Positions 55,906 to 64,000 are shown, counted from the first letter of the stretch. The stretch is 64,000 nucleotides of DNA from Hyphomicrobiales bacterium (GCA_019247605.1 JAFBAS010000044.1:1-64000); one strand, 5' to 3'. Numbers and translations: made by a program. Notes: generated from the sequence alone by a model not told the origin.

Positions 55906-56448
55906 ATGGCAGCGCCTTCCGGGTCTCCGGAAGGAGGCACGCTTCTTCGGATCGGCGAAATCCTGGGCGCGCATGGCGTGAAGGGCGAGGTGCGTTTGCG
56001 TTCGTTCGCGGCGAAGCCTGCGCAAATTGCCGGATATTCGCCTCTCCTGTCGGAAGATGGCCGGCGCTCCTTCGCACTCACGGCGCTTCGCGCAAGCGCC
56101 GCTCCCAACGTGTTCGTCGCGCGCCTCACCGGCGTATTGAGCCGCGATGGGGCCGAAGGCTTGGCCGGAACCGGTCTTTATGTCGCGCGTGAGCTCGTCG
56201 TGGCCGATCTCGACGAGGCGGAATTCCTGCACGCCGACCTCATCGGCTGCCGCGTCGAGCGAGGGGGCGAAACGATCGGCAAGGTGGTGGCGGTGCAGAA
56301 CTTCGGTGCGGGCGACCTCCTCGAAGTCGCGCTTCGAGGTACATCGCGGACGGAGTTTCTCCCCTTCGCGGCGGCCTTCGTGCCAAAAGTCGATCTCACC
56401 GCACGCAGGATCGTCGTGGCCGAAGGGATTTTGCCGCCACTGGACTGA
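55906..56448 (+). CDS. rimM: Ribosome maturation factor RimM
   Basis: It has 180 residues. The N-terminal domain begins LLRIGEILGAHGVKGEVRLR, and the PRC-barrel part has DLIGCRVERGGETIGKVVAV, then LLEVALRGTSRTEFLPFAAA. RimM aids 30S maturation near the S19 head region. It usually sits in rpsP-rimM-trmD-rplS; here it follows grxD by 11 bases and is followed by a convergent acyl-CoA synthetase, so it is an orphan of that cluster. Confidence 0.95.
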   Translation: MAAPSGSPEGGTLLRIGEILGAHGVKGEVRLRSFAAKPAQIAGYSPLLSEDGRRSFALTALRASAAPNVFVARLTGVLSRDGAEGLAGTGLYVARELVVADLDEAEFLHADLIGCRVERGGETIGKVVAVQNFGAGDLLEVALRGTSRTEFLPFAAAFVPKVDLTARRIVVAEGILPPLD

Positions 56449-56471
56449 GGCAAGGCGGTGTCGTCCTACAC

Positions 56472-58061
56472 CTACGTCGCCGTGGCGCTCTCGAACCTCG
56501 TTTTTCCATAACGTTCGCGCAACTCACGCTTCAGTACCTTGCCGATCGCGCTTCGGGGGAGCCGGTCGACAATCTCGACCGCGGCAAGCCGCTGTGTTTT
56601 GCCGAGACGCGCATTGGCGAACTCGCGAAGCTCGGCCGGGAGAATATGGGCGGCCGGCTTGAGCGCCACAAAGCCCACGGGAGTTTCCCCCCAGCGCTCC
56701 GATGCCACACCGATCACGGCAGCCTCCGCCACGGCATCATGGGCGACGAGCGCCGCCTCTAGGTCGCCCGGATAGATATTGAAGCCGCCCGAAATGATCA
56801 TGTCCTTCTTGCGATCGACGAGGATCAGGAACCCGTCCTCGTCGAAGCGCGCAATATCGCCGGTGCGGATGAAGCGCTTCCCCTCCTCATCGTGCCATTC
56901 CGCCTCGGCGGTCTCTTCCGGTTGATTGTGGTAGCCGCTCATCATCGCGGGCGAATGCCCGACGATCTCGCCGAGCTCGCCTCGCGGAACCTCGCGACCC
57001 TGATCGTCGATGAGGCGGATGTCGTTGCCGGGGGAGGGGCGGCCGATCGTGTGAAGCTTCTGCGGCCATTCATGCGCGAACAGCAAGGTCGAGCCGCCGC
57101 CCTCCGTCATGCCCCACACTTCGGTAAGGCCGCCGGGCCAGCGCCTCAAAACTTCAGCCTTCAACGCGGCGGGGAAGGGCGCGCTCGTGCACGACTTCAT
57201 CCTGAAGCTCGAAAGGTCGTAGCGGTCGAAATCCGGATGCTCCATGAGGCGCCGATATTGGACGGGCACCAGCATGGCGTGGGTGGCGCGATGCTTTTCG
57301 GCGAGCGCCAGGAACGAGGCGGCGTCGAATTTTCCCATGAGCACAACGGTCCCGCCATGCACGATGGTGGGGAAGAACGCGACGAGCGTCGTGTTCGAGT
57401 AGAGCGGCGTCGAGACGAGCGTGACGGCGTCGCGGCCATAAAGGAAGGTCTTCGCCCGCTGCACTTGGGCCCAGCGCATCCGATGCGGCTGCACGATGCC
57501 TTTGGGGGTTCCGGTCGTGCCCGAAGAGTAGATGATGTTGAAGGGAGCGCCGGGTGCTATCGCGACCGAGGAGGGTTTGCCACCGGCGGGCGCGAGCCAA
57601 GCGTCGAACTCAAGACCCACATCGGAGCGGTCCAACGCGACGCGGATGAGAGCGCCGGGGTCGAGGGGAGCCAGTGGAGCCGCCTTCGCCAGAGTCTCGC
57701 CGCTCGCCTGGTCGAGGAACAAGAGCCTTGCGCCGCAATCCTCGATCATCGCCTTGAGCGAAGCGGGCGTCGATGAGGGGGCAAGCGGTGAAACCGCGAC
57801 GCCGGCGCGCAGCGCTCCGAGAAAAACGGCCGCATATTCGATCGAGGTTCCGGCCGAAATCGCGATCGCCTCTCCCGGACGTATGCCGTGGCGCTGCAGC
57901 GCCGCGGCGACCCGATCCATCACGCCGTCGAGCTCGCCATAGCTCCAGCGCCTCTCGCCCTGGATGAGCGCTGCGTGGTCGCGACGCTCTCGCGCGTGCA
58001 GATGCACGATATGGGCGAAATCGCCGAATTCCTGCGCGATGAGGGTGTCGATCGCGGACAT
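56472..58061 (-). CDS. Class I adenylate-forming acyl-CoA synthetase
   Basis: It has 529 residues from ATG 58061 (MSAIDTLIAQEFGDFAHIVH); a start at 58079 adds six residues. The P-loop is IIYSSGTTGTPKGIVQPHRM, followed by MTEGGGSTLLFAHEWP and the hinge and catalytic region FIRTGDIARFDEDGFLILVD and RKKDMIISGGFNIYP. It should form CoA thioesters of a fatty or related carboxylic acid. Its specificity cannot be read. It stands alone on its strand, convergent with rimM. Confidence 0.9.
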   Translation of the reverse strand: MSAIDTLIAQEFGDFAHIVHLHARERRDHAALIQGERRWSYGELDGVMDRVAAALQRHGIRPGEAIAISAGTSIEYAAVFLGALRAGVAVSPLAPSSTPASLKAMIEDCGARLLFLDQASGETLAKAAPLAPLDPGALIRVALDRSDVGLEFDAWLAPAGGKPSSVAIAPGAPFNIIYSSGTTGTPKGIVQPHRMRWAQVQRAKTFLYGRDAVTLVSTPLYSNTTLVAFFPTIVHGGTVVLMGKFDAASFLALAEKHRATHAMLVPVQYRRLMEHPDFDRYDLSSFRMKSCTSAPFPAALKAEVLRRWPGGLTEVWGMTEGGGSTLLFAHEWPQKLHTIGRPSPGNDIRLIDDQGREVPRGELGEIVGHSPAMMSGYHNQPEETAEAEWHDEEGKRFIRTGDIARFDEDGFLILVDRKKDMIISGGFNIYPGDLEAALVAHDAVAEAAVIGVASERWGETPVGFVALKPAAHILPAELREFANARLGKTQRLAAVEIVDRLPRSAIGKVLKRELRERYGKTRFESATAT

Positions 58062-58232
58062 TCCCGTCGCCTCGCCCATCGCCGGCGCGCCGTCAAGCTG
58101 GAGGCCAGGTGATCGAATGAAGGCGCTAATCTTTCGGGCAAGCGTCAGCTCTCGTCAGCACTCAGTTGCTGGGAGCACGAGGCCGAATAGTGCGAGGGAC
58201 GAAGGGTAGCGTGCGAAGTCACTATTTCACGC

Positions 58233-59180
58233 TCACGGTGTAACGCCCAGTGCCTTGAGCTCGGCGATGGCGCCCTCGTATTCGATGAAGCTCTTCGGGC
58301 AGTCTGTCGCAAGATGGAATAGGCGCAGGGCCTCGTCTTTATTGCCCTGCTGCAATGCGAGCTCGCCCGTGTAAAAATGGGCGTCGCAGACTTGCCCCCT
58401 CTTGATCTGCGGATCCGGATCGTTCGCCGCCGAGAGCACTGCTTCGGGAGCCAACTCGCCGAGATACAGACGGACGACGGGCGCTGGCCACAAGGTCATG
58501 TCGATATTCTTGGCCGCGCCGGCAAGTTGGCTCGGCAGATTGCTGCGCCTGTTCAAGATGTCGCGCCACAGTGCCATGTAAGAGTTTTCTGGGTCCAGCT
58601 CACTCGCATCCTTGAAGTCCGCGAGCGCCTTGGTCAGCGCGCCTACGGATAGGTTGGTGATTCCGCGGTGGGCGTATGTCTTGGCCAATTTCGGATCGAG
58701 CCCGATCGCCTCATCATAATCCGCGAGGGCGCGATCAGTGTCCCCTTTGGCTCTCAAGGCATTGCCGCGGTTGATGCGGGCAAAGGTAAATTTCGGATCG
58801 AGCCCGATCGCCCGGTCATAATCCGCTATGGCGCGCTCCTCGTCGCCTGTGGCATCCCGTTCGGAATAGGCGTTGCCGCGGTTATAGTAAGCCCGCGTGT
58901 AATTTGGCTTGAGACGGATCGCCTGATCATAGTCGGCGATGGCGAGGCCCTGGTCGCCCTTGTCGTCCCAGGCGACTCCGCGATTATTGTAGGCGACCGC
59001 ACGGTCGCCGTCTCCCACGGGAGACTCGATGAGCACCGTGCAGTTGCTGATCCTTTCATCGGGAGTACCGTGGCCGCTTTCGTCGCAATACTCCCATTCC
59101 TTGGCTCGTTGCGCCTGCGCCGGCAGGCTCGTAAGCAACAGAGCCGAAAGCGCAAAAATCCCAATGATCGGACACCGCAT
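58233..59180 (-). CDS. Secreted TPR-repeat protein
   Basis: It has 315 residues. A signal peptide is clear (IGIFALSALLLTSLPAQA). Repeats follow with the TPR consensus, for example NNRGVAWDDKGDQGLAIADY and YNRGNAYSERDATGDEERAI, and the DNA of successive repeats is similar (GATCGAGCCCGATCGCC occurs twice). The C-terminal part, from MALWRDILNRRSNLPSQLAG, is the companion domain seen in periplasmic TPR proteins of Rhizobiales. A protein-protein adaptor role is likely, with unknown partners. Confidence 0.85.
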   Translation of the reverse strand: MRCPIIGIFALSALLLTSLPAQAQRAKEWEYCDESGHGTPDERISNCTVLIESPVGDGDRAVAYNNRGVAWDDKGDQGLAIADYDQAIRLKPNYTRAYYNRGNAYSERDATGDEERAIADYDRAIGLDPKFTFARINRGNALRAKGDTDRALADYDEAIGLDPKLAKTYAHRGITNLSVGALTKALADFKDASELDPENSYMALWRDILNRRSNLPSQLAGAAKNIDMTLWPAPVVRLYLGELAPEAVLSAANDPDPQIKRGQVCDAHFYTGELALQQGNKDEALRLFHLATDCPKSFIEYEGAIAELKALGVTP

Positions 59181-59377
59181 AATGCTCCCCCAGGCGTCGA
59201 GGCTGCGCGCCTATATCACACGGATGACGAGACGTGCCATCGGCGGTCGGCTATGACTGCGCTAGCGCCGCATGATCGCTCTAAATTGAATTTCCCCGAT
59301 GCTTTAAAGCGTTATTTGAGCACAGCTTTTTGAAAAGCTCATTCTTTTTTCGGATTATGCTCTCGGGAGCGATCTCA

Positions 59378-59875
59378 TCAGTGCCGCTCGCGCTTTCGCA
59401 GCCTCTTGTCGCGCTCGTTGCGCGTTACTGTGAACTCGTCGAGCCCTGACCAAGCTGGGTTGCGTCGCCGCGCGGCTTCGAGCAATAGCTCATGCACCAG
59501 TGGACCTTCGAAGCGTTTTCGCTCAACGCTCCTGTGGAGCGCGGTCACGCCCATGCCGCCCGGCAGGGTGGGATCGGCGCCGGCCTCGAGCAAAATCTTG
59601 GCAAGCTCGAGCGAGCAGGTTTGGGCTACGTCCTTCAAGACGGGGTCGCCGAGCATGGCCTCATCGCTCGCATTCACGTCGGCCCCGGCCGCAATGAGAA
59701 AGCGTACGACCTCGAGACGCTCCTTTTGCGCGGCGTGATGAAGTGGCGTCCAGCCCAATTCGTCGAAGGCTTTGACGGAATAGCCCTCCGCGATGAGCGC
59801 CATCACCCGAGGCAAGTCCCCATCACCAGCCGCATAATGCAATGCCTCCGGGTCGGGGGCATCATCATCATTCAT
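59378..59875 (-). CDS. Ankyrin-repeat protein
   Basis: It has 165 residues from ATG 59875; an upstream in-frame start at 59899 is possible. About four ankyrin repeats are visible: ALHYAAGDGDLPRVMALIAE, TPLHHAAQKERLEVVRFLIA with AGADVNA, and ALHRSVERKRFEGPLVHELL. There is no signal peptide, so it is probably cytoplasmic and binds a partner protein. Neighbours are a crotonase and the TPR protein on the same strand; no operon is clear. Confidence 0.85.
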   Translation of the reverse strand: MNDDDAPDPEALHYAAGDGDLPRVMALIAEGYSVKAFDELGWTPLHHAAQKERLEVVRFLIAAGADVNASDEAMLGDPVLKDVAQTCSLELAKILLEAGADPTLPGGMGVTALHRSVERKRFEGPLVHELLLEAARRRNPAWSGLDEFTVTRNERDKRLRKRERH

Positions 59876-59934
59876 GCGTAATCCTATGAGCAGGGCCACG
59901 ATGATCGCAATGTGAGACCCGCAACGCTAATGCC

Positions 59935-60714
59935 TCAACCAGGCCCTTTCACCTTGGTGCCGCGTTTTTGCGCGTATTCGGCGAGGCGCTGGACGGCTTC
60001 TGGCCCCGTTTGGGACAGTGCGGCCATAAGGCTCTCGACGAAGAGGCCGTCATCCTCGCTCATGTCCTGGACGCGCGGTAGCGCCTGGAGCACGCCGAGC
60101 ACCGTGAGCGGCGCAGTCGCGGCGATCTTGTGGGCGAGCGCGAGCGCCTTGTTCTTCGCCTCGCTTTCCTCGACGAGGTAGTTCACAAGGCCGATGCGTT
60201 CGCCCTCGGCCGCGTCGAGGACGCGACCAGTGAGCATCATGTCCGCCATGCGCGACGCGCCGATCAGACGCGCCACATGCACGGACGCGCCGCCTCCGAC
60301 ATAGATGCCGCGCGAGCCCTCCGGGAGCGCGAAAAAGGCGGAACGGTCCGCGACGCGCAAATGACAGGCGGCGGCGAGTTCGAGGCCGCCGCCGATCGTC
60401 GCGCCATGCAAGGCGGCGATCGCCGGAACACGCCCGTGCCGCAGCTTTCGGAAGGCGCGGTGCCAGCCACGCGAATGGTAGAATACCTCTTCGGCCGGCC
60501 GTGTCTCGTGCTCCACGAGATCGAGGCCGGCGCAAAAACAGGGGCCATTGCCGAAAACCACGAGGGCGCGCGCCTCTTTCTGGGCACGTTCCACCGCGTT
60601 CTCGATCGCCGCGATCACCGCGTCGTTGATGGCGTTGCGCTTCTCGGCCCGATTGAGGCCGATCAGCGCGATTTTGCCATCGAGGCCGAAGGTCACGAGC
60701 TCGCGCGTGGCCAT
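59935..60714 (-). CDS. Crotonase-fold enoyl-CoA hydratase/isomerase family protein
   Basis: It has 259 residues from ATG 60714, with AAGGAG upstream; the frame is open to 60846. Crotonase motifs are LNRAEKRNAIND, the oxyanion region GNGPCFCAGLDLVEHE and HGATIGGGLELAAACHLRVA. One catalytic-type glutamate is at ALPEGSRGIY. It acts on acyl-CoA substrates, for example as hydratase or isomerase. A link with feruloyl-CoA synthase at 28875 is possible in function but is not supported by distance. Confidence 0.88.
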   Translation of the reverse strand: MATRELVTFGLDGKIALIGLNRAEKRNAINDAVIAAIENAVERAQKEARALVVFGNGPCFCAGLDLVEHETRPAEEVFYHSRGWHRAFRKLRHGRVPAIAALHGATIGGGLELAAACHLRVADRSAFFALPEGSRGIYVGGGASVHVARLIGASRMADMMLTGRVLDAAEGERIGLVNYLVEESEAKNKALALAHKIAATAPLTVLGVLQALPRVQDMSEDDGLFVESLMAALSQTGPEAVQRLAEYAQKRGTKVKGPG

Positions 60715-60844
60715 CCTGCTCCTTCCTCGCTCAAGGTCCCGGCCATAGGCAATAGCCCGATGTCCTCGTCCGGGAAAGCACCCTGCACGACACGCGTTTT
60801 CCCCAAGGCGATCATCGCCGCGCGTTAGAGTCGTGTTCGCAGTC

Positions 60845-60856
60845 ACACGATCGTGT
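60845..60856. promoter_or_regulatory. Perfect 12-base palindrome in a divergent promoter region
   Basis: ACACGATCGTGT is its own reverse complement. It lies between the start of the crotonase gene (60714) and the first DoxX gene (60977), where a dimeric regulator could bind. No regulator gene is adjacent, and a 12-base palindrome can occur by chance. Confidence 0.3.
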
Positions 60857-60976
60857 TTAGAGCGATGCTCGAAGCGATGCGAAAATGGTCCGGGGGCAGG
60901 CTAAGACCGAGTGATTCGGCGCCGGGAGGAATCCATGCCCGCGACGACCTCGGCGGCCAAAAGAGGAGGATCATCC

Positions 60977-61375
60977 ATGACGTCTTTCTTTGAGAGCTGG
61001 GAAAAGTGGTCACCCCAGATGCTCAGCATCGTGCGCATTATCGCCGCGGCGTGTTTTATCCAGCACGGTTTGCAAAAATTCTTCGGGTTTCCGGCGCCCG
61101 GTCCCGCGACGCTGTCGACCCTCTTCATTGTCCAGGGCTTCCTGGAAGCCGTCGGCGGCCTGCTCTTGCTCCTAGGCGTCTACACAAGGGCCGTGGCCTT
61201 CATCCTCGCTGGCGACATGGCCGTGGCTTACTTCATGGTGCATTTCCCGAAGTCCTTCTTCCCCTTGGTCAACGGCGGCGATCTGGCGATTCTGTATTGC
61301 TTCATTTTCTTCTATATCGTCTTCGTGGGCGGTGGCGCGTGGAGCATTGATCGAAAAGTCCTGCACCAGGAATAG
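60977..61375 (+). CDS. DoxX-family membrane protein, first of two tandem copies
   Basis: It has 132 residues from ATG 60977, which has GAGGAGG eight bases upstream. Four transmembrane helices are visible; the family core includes IIAACFIQHGLQKFFGFP-type helix 1, the loop and helix LFIVQGFLEAVGGLLLLLGV and ILAGDMAVAYFMVHFPKSF. DoxX-like proteins are quinone-linked membrane subunits or redox-related helpers. The next gene is a paralogue 26 bases downstream. Confidence 0.88.
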   Translation: MTSFFESWEKWSPQMLSIVRIIAAACFIQHGLQKFFGFPAPGPATLSTLFIVQGFLEAVGGLLLLLGVYTRAVAFILAGDMAVAYFMVHFPKSFFPLVNGGDLAILYCFIFFYIVFVGGGAWSIDRKVLHQE

Positions 61376-61400
61376 TCACCACGGCCAACGGAGCGCCGCC

Positions 61401-61799
61401 ATGACATCACCTTTCGCGAGCTTGCAGAAATACGCGCCGCAGGTGCTCAGCATCGTTCGCATCGTCGTGGCGGCGAGCTTCTTCGAATTCGGTCTCGAGA
61501 AGTATTTCGATTTTCCGGGTCCAGCCCATATCGACATGACGCCTATTTATTACATCCAGGGCGTCATCGAGATCGTGGGCGGCTTCCTCCTGCTCATCGG
61601 AGCCTTCAGCCGCGTCGTGGCCTTCATCCTCTCGGGTGACATGGCAGTCGCCTATTTTATGGTCTATTTCCCGCGCTCCTTCTTCCCGGGACAGAATGGC
61701 GGGCTGTCGGCCATGCTCTACTGCTTCATCTTCCTCTATCTGGTGTTCGCGGGCGGTGGCGCGTGGAGCGTGGACCGCGCAATTCTCAAGCAGGAGTAG
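61401..61799 (+). CDS. DoxX-family membrane protein, second tandem copy
   Basis: It has 132 residues from ATG 61401, the same length as its neighbour. It aligns along its full length: IVRIVVAASFFEFGLEKYFD, YYIQGVIEIVGGFLLLIGAF and ILSGDMAVAYFMVYFPRSFF correspond to the first copy. The two probably arose by duplication and may form a heteromer. A GC-rich bidirectional terminator follows at 61842, so the two genes form a compact transcription unit. Confidence 0.88.
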   Translation: MTSPFASLQKYAPQVLSIVRIVVAASFFEFGLEKYFDFPGPAHIDMTPIYYIQGVIEIVGGFLLLIGAFSRVVAFILSGDMAVAYFMVYFPRSFFPGQNGGLSAMLYCFIFLYLVFAGGGAWSVDRAILKQE

Positions 61800-61841
61800 C
61801 GGGGTCGAAATTCTCGGCCTGAAACCGAACCTGCAATAAGA

Positions 61842-61865
61842 GGGCGCCATTCTCGGCGCCCCTTT
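61842..61865. terminator. Bidirectional intrinsic terminator between the DoxX pair and asd
   Basis: GGGCGCC (61842-61848) and GGCGCCC (61855-61861) are exact complements around a 6-base loop. On the plus strand CTTTGTT follows; on the minus strand CTCTTATTG follows. It ends 2-3 bases before the asd stop codon, so it can serve both convergent units. Confidence 0.75.
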
Positions 61866-61867
61866 GT

Positions 61868-62902
61868 TCAAGCCGCCTTCTTCTTTCCGGCAATCAGGCC
61901 GCGATTGACCAGCACCTCGGCGATCTGCACCGTGTTGAGGGCAGCGCCCTTGCGCAAATTGTCCGAAACGCACCAGAACGCGAGGCCGTTCTCGATGGTC
62001 GGGTCCTCGCGAAGGCGCGACACGTAGGTTGCATCCTCGCCGGCGGCTTCGTGCGGTGTCACGTAACCGCCCGGCTCGCGCTTGTCGACGATCAATATCC
62101 CGGGCGCGGAGCGCAACACCTCGCGCGCCTCTTCGACCGTGATGGGGCGCTCGAACTCGACATTCACGGCTTCCGAGTGACCTATGAAGACGGGAACGCG
62201 CACGCAGGTCGCATGGAGCTTGATCTTGGGGTCGAGGATCTTCTTCGTCTCCGCGACCATCTTCCACTCTTCCTTCGTGGAGCCGTCCTCCATGAAGACG
62301 TCGATATGCGGAATGACGTTGAAAGCGATGCGCTTCGGAAACTTGGCCGTTTTGATCTCGCTTGCCGTGAACACGGCGCGCGTCTGCTCGAAGAGCTCGT
62401 CCATGGCGTCCTTGCCGGCGCCTGAAACCGATTGGTAGGTCGAGACCACCACGCGCTTGATCGTGGCCGCGTCATGGAGCGGCTTGAGCGCGACGACGAG
62501 TTGCGCCGTCGAGCAATTCGGGTTGGCGATGATGTTACGCTTGGCGAACCCTGTGATCGCGTCGGCATTCACCTCGGGTACGATCAGGGGCACGTCGATG
62601 TCGTATCGCCAGGCAGAGGAGTTGTCGATGACGACCGCCCCTTGTGCGCCAATCTTCGGGGACCACTCCTTCGACACCGCTCCCCCTGCGGACATCAGGC
62701 AGATGTCCGTGTCCGAAAAATCGAAAAAATCCAACGCCCTTACTTTCAGCGTCTCGTCCCCGAAGCTGACTTCCTGGCCGACGCTGCGGCGCGATGCGAG
62801 CGCCACCACCTCATCGGCGGGGAAAGCACGTTCGGCGAGGATCGTCATCATTTCGCGGCCCACATTCCCGGTGGCGCCGACTACAGCGACCTTGTAACCC
62901 AT
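61868..62902 (-). CDS. asd: Aspartate-semialdehyde dehydrogenase
   Basis: It has 344 residues. The NADP loop VAVVGATGNVGREMM and catalytic Cys130 in NPNCSTAQLV are present, as are DNSSAWRY, STYQSVSGAGKDAMDEL and HATCVRVPVFIGHSEAVNVE with the catalytic His. It reduces aspartyl phosphate to aspartate semialdehyde for lysine, threonine, methionine and diaminopimelate. It is transcribed alone and ends at the shared terminator. Its leucine codons are mostly CTC and CTT. Confidence 0.97.
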   Translation of the reverse strand: MGYKVAVVGATGNVGREMMTILAERAFPADEVVALASRRSVGQEVSFGDETLKVRALDFFDFSDTDICLMSAGGAVSKEWSPKIGAQGAVVIDNSSAWRYDIDVPLIVPEVNADAITGFAKRNIIANPNCSTAQLVVALKPLHDAATIKRVVVSTYQSVSGAGKDAMDELFEQTRAVFTASEIKTAKFPKRIAFNVIPHIDVFMEDGSTKEEWKMVAETKKILDPKIKLHATCVRVPVFIGHSEAVNVEFERPITVEEAREVLRSAPGILIVDKREPGGYVTPHEAAGEDATYVSRLREDPTIENGLAFWCVSDNLRKGAALNTVQIAEVLVNRGLIAGKKKAA

Positions 62903-63358
62903 TGGCCTATCCTCGTATTTTGTCCCGTCTTCGTCCTGATGACAATATTACAGAGTCTCAAGACTCAGAGCGTCTGTTGGAGCTGCCTTGCATCTTCATC
63001 GCGGGGCGTTCGTCGCCTCGCCGAAAATGCGTTTGATGCTCTCCCCGCCTCTTCCCCCCGCGGGGCTGAACCCGCGGGCCCCTCCTGCTCATCCCCGTCG
63101 GGGAGAGGACCCGGGGCGAGGACAGCCGTCAGCGCGTCGTGTCCGCTTTCGCGGCCGACGGTTTCGTCGCGGTCGTTTTCGGGGCGAGGTTTGCTGCCTC
63201 GACGAACATGGACTGATACTCTCCTCGGCGGACGCCGATAATGCGGGGGAAGCACGGATTCGCGGAAATTGTCAATGGGGCGGTTGATGGGTGGTCGACA
63301 TCGTCGTAGCCCAGCGTTGCCTGAACTTATTCGCTCACTCCGGCAGCAGGACACCACC
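62903..63358. other. Intergenic region with a palindromic cluster before argC
   Basis: No gene is supported. The block 63037-63116 is dense in inverted repeats: CTCTCCCCG (63039-63047) pairs with CGGGGAGAG (63099-63107), and inside are CCCCGCGGGG (63056-63065) and CCCGCGGG (63071-63078). This resembles REP-like intergenic repeats. The region also marks the change from CTC-rich codons in asd to CTG-rich codons in argC. Confidence 0.5.
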
Positions 63359-64000
63359 ATGAGCATTCGCGTCGGCATTGTCGGGATCAGCGGTTTTGGC
63401 GGCGGCGAGGCAATGCGCCTGGTCGCGAGCCACCCCTCTTTCGAGCTAATCTACGCCGCGGGCGAGGGAAGCGCCGGCAGCCGGTTGGTGGACCGCTTCC
63501 CCGGCGTGCCGGCCAAGCTAGCCGAGCTTGTGATCGAGAAGTGGGACCCTGTGACCCTGCCAAAGCTCGACGTGCTGTTCGCGTCGCTGCCCACGGGAGC
63601 CTCGGCCGAGGCACTGGCGCGCGTCCGCAAGGACGTGAAGATCGTCGACATCGGCGGCGACCACCGCTACGTCGAGGGCTGGACATACGGCCTCGCCGAC
63701 ATCTGGCCCGCCCAGATCGAGGGTCAGATCCGAGTTGCCAATCCCGGCTGCTTCCCCGCGGCGACGCTCAACGCGCTGGCGCCGCTGCTGGTCGACAAGC
63801 TGATCGAGCCTGGTAACATCGTGATCGACGTCAAGACCGGCATCTCAGGTGCCGGCCGGGGCGGCGCCGACAGCAAGTTCGGCTACGCCGAAAGCAATGA
63901 GAACTTGCTGCCCTACGGTCTGCTCAAGCACGTCCACATGCCCGAGATTGCCAAGACGATCGAGCGGCTGAGTGGCGGCAGCGCGGCCGGGCTGGTGTTC
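63359..64000 (+). CDS. argC: N-acetyl-gamma-glutamyl-phosphate reductase, 5' part (cut by window end)
   Basis: The ATG at 63359 opens a frame of 214 codons that is still open at the window end. VGIVGISGFGGGEAMRL is the NADP-binding start (usual form GASGYTGAEL), LPTGASAEALARV and DIGGDHRY follow, and catalytic Cys131 is in VANPGCFPAATLNAL. It reduces N-acetylglutamyl phosphate in arginine synthesis. Of 22 leucine codons about 13 are CTG and only 4 CTC, opposite to neighbouring genes, which suggests acquisition from another lineage. There is no strong ribosome binding site: GGCAGCAGGACACC precedes the ATG. Confidence 0.9.
   Translation, partial: MSIRVGIVGISGFGGGEAMRLVASHPSFELIYAAGEGSAGSRLVDRFPGVPAKLAELVIEKWDPVTLPKLDVLFASLPTGASAEALARVRKDVKIVDIGGDHRYVEGWTYGLADIWPAQIEGQIRVANPGCFPAATLNALAPLLVDKLIEPGNIVIDVKTGISGAGRGGADSKFGYAESNENLLPYGLLKHVHMPEIAKTIERLSGGSAAGLVF

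Noticed and set aside
59301-59350. AT-rich stretch with palindrome GCTTTAAAGC and hairpin AGCTTTT/AAAAGCT followed by T6
   Set aside because: The T-run is on the plus strand, where no gene ends; it may be a chance structure or promoter DNA, so it was not called as a terminator.

Overview
The window is a GC-rich chromosomal stretch from an alphaproteobacterium, most probably order Hyphomicrobiales (Rhizobiales). The evidence is the set of gene neighbourhoods typical of that order: divergent argH and tlpA with a small LptM-type lipoprotein behind argH; sspB followed by DUF4169 and ribbon-helix-helix genes; purL-bolA-grxD; and a class III cyclase fused to TolB-like and TPR-like regions. There is also a tRNA-His with A73 and no G-1:C73 pair, an alphaproteobacterial trait. 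I cannot name a genus from sequence alone. There is no rRNA, CRISPR array, prophage or intact insertion sequence.

Layout. (1) 0.4-8.5 kb: a cyclase gene, tRNA-Trp, then about 5.5 kb of accessory DNA before secE-nusG. The accessory DNA holds a decayed IS481-type transposase fragment, a 1008-residue protein with four recognisable hydrolase-like domains, a membrane-anchored partner gene, and a fragment of a second cyclase. (2) 8.6-13 kb: a lipoprotein, a flavin reductase-like protein diverging from an ArsR regulator, then lptM, argH and tlpA. (3) 13.1-21.6 kb: a surface-polysaccharide type cluster with a phosphoesterase, a glycosidase-like protein, a GT4 glycosyltransferase, an O-antigen ligase/polymerase, a nucleotidyltransferase/thymidylate-kinase-like fusion, a second P-loop kinase and a broken sterol desaturase-family gene. 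(4) 21.8-31 kb: housekeeping genes (tRNA-His, a class III aminotransferase, a TerC transporter, thyA, sspB operon) and a feruloyl-CoA synthase. (5) 30.9-42.5 kb: a family-5 ABC uptake system (binding protein, two permeases, fused ATPase) interleaved with a methyltransferase, a patatin, a coiled-coil protein, and an epimerase-SDR pair coupled to the ATPase. (6) 42.7-51 kb: hrcA, a SIMPL protein, an S10 peptidase and an RND efflux pair. (7) 51.4-56.4 kb: rpsU, a TPR lipoprotein, purL, bolA, grxD, rimM. (8) 56.5-64 kb: an acyl-CoA synthetase, TPR, ankyrin and crotonase genes, two tandem DoxX genes, asd, and the start of an argC whose codon use differs from its neighbours.

Several conserved operons look opened up here: nusG is not followed by rplK, hrcA is not followed by grpE, rimM has no rpsP or trmD beside it, and lptM is not followed by lysA. 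Three intergenic regions carry palindromic REP-like DNA. The most unusual locus is 3.0-6.6 kb, where a single protein combines zincin-like, class 3 lipase, DUF1906 glycoside-hydrolase-like and papain-like domains. A small single-pass membrane protein gene lies directly downstream, an arrangement that suggests, but does not prove, an effector with a dedicated partner.
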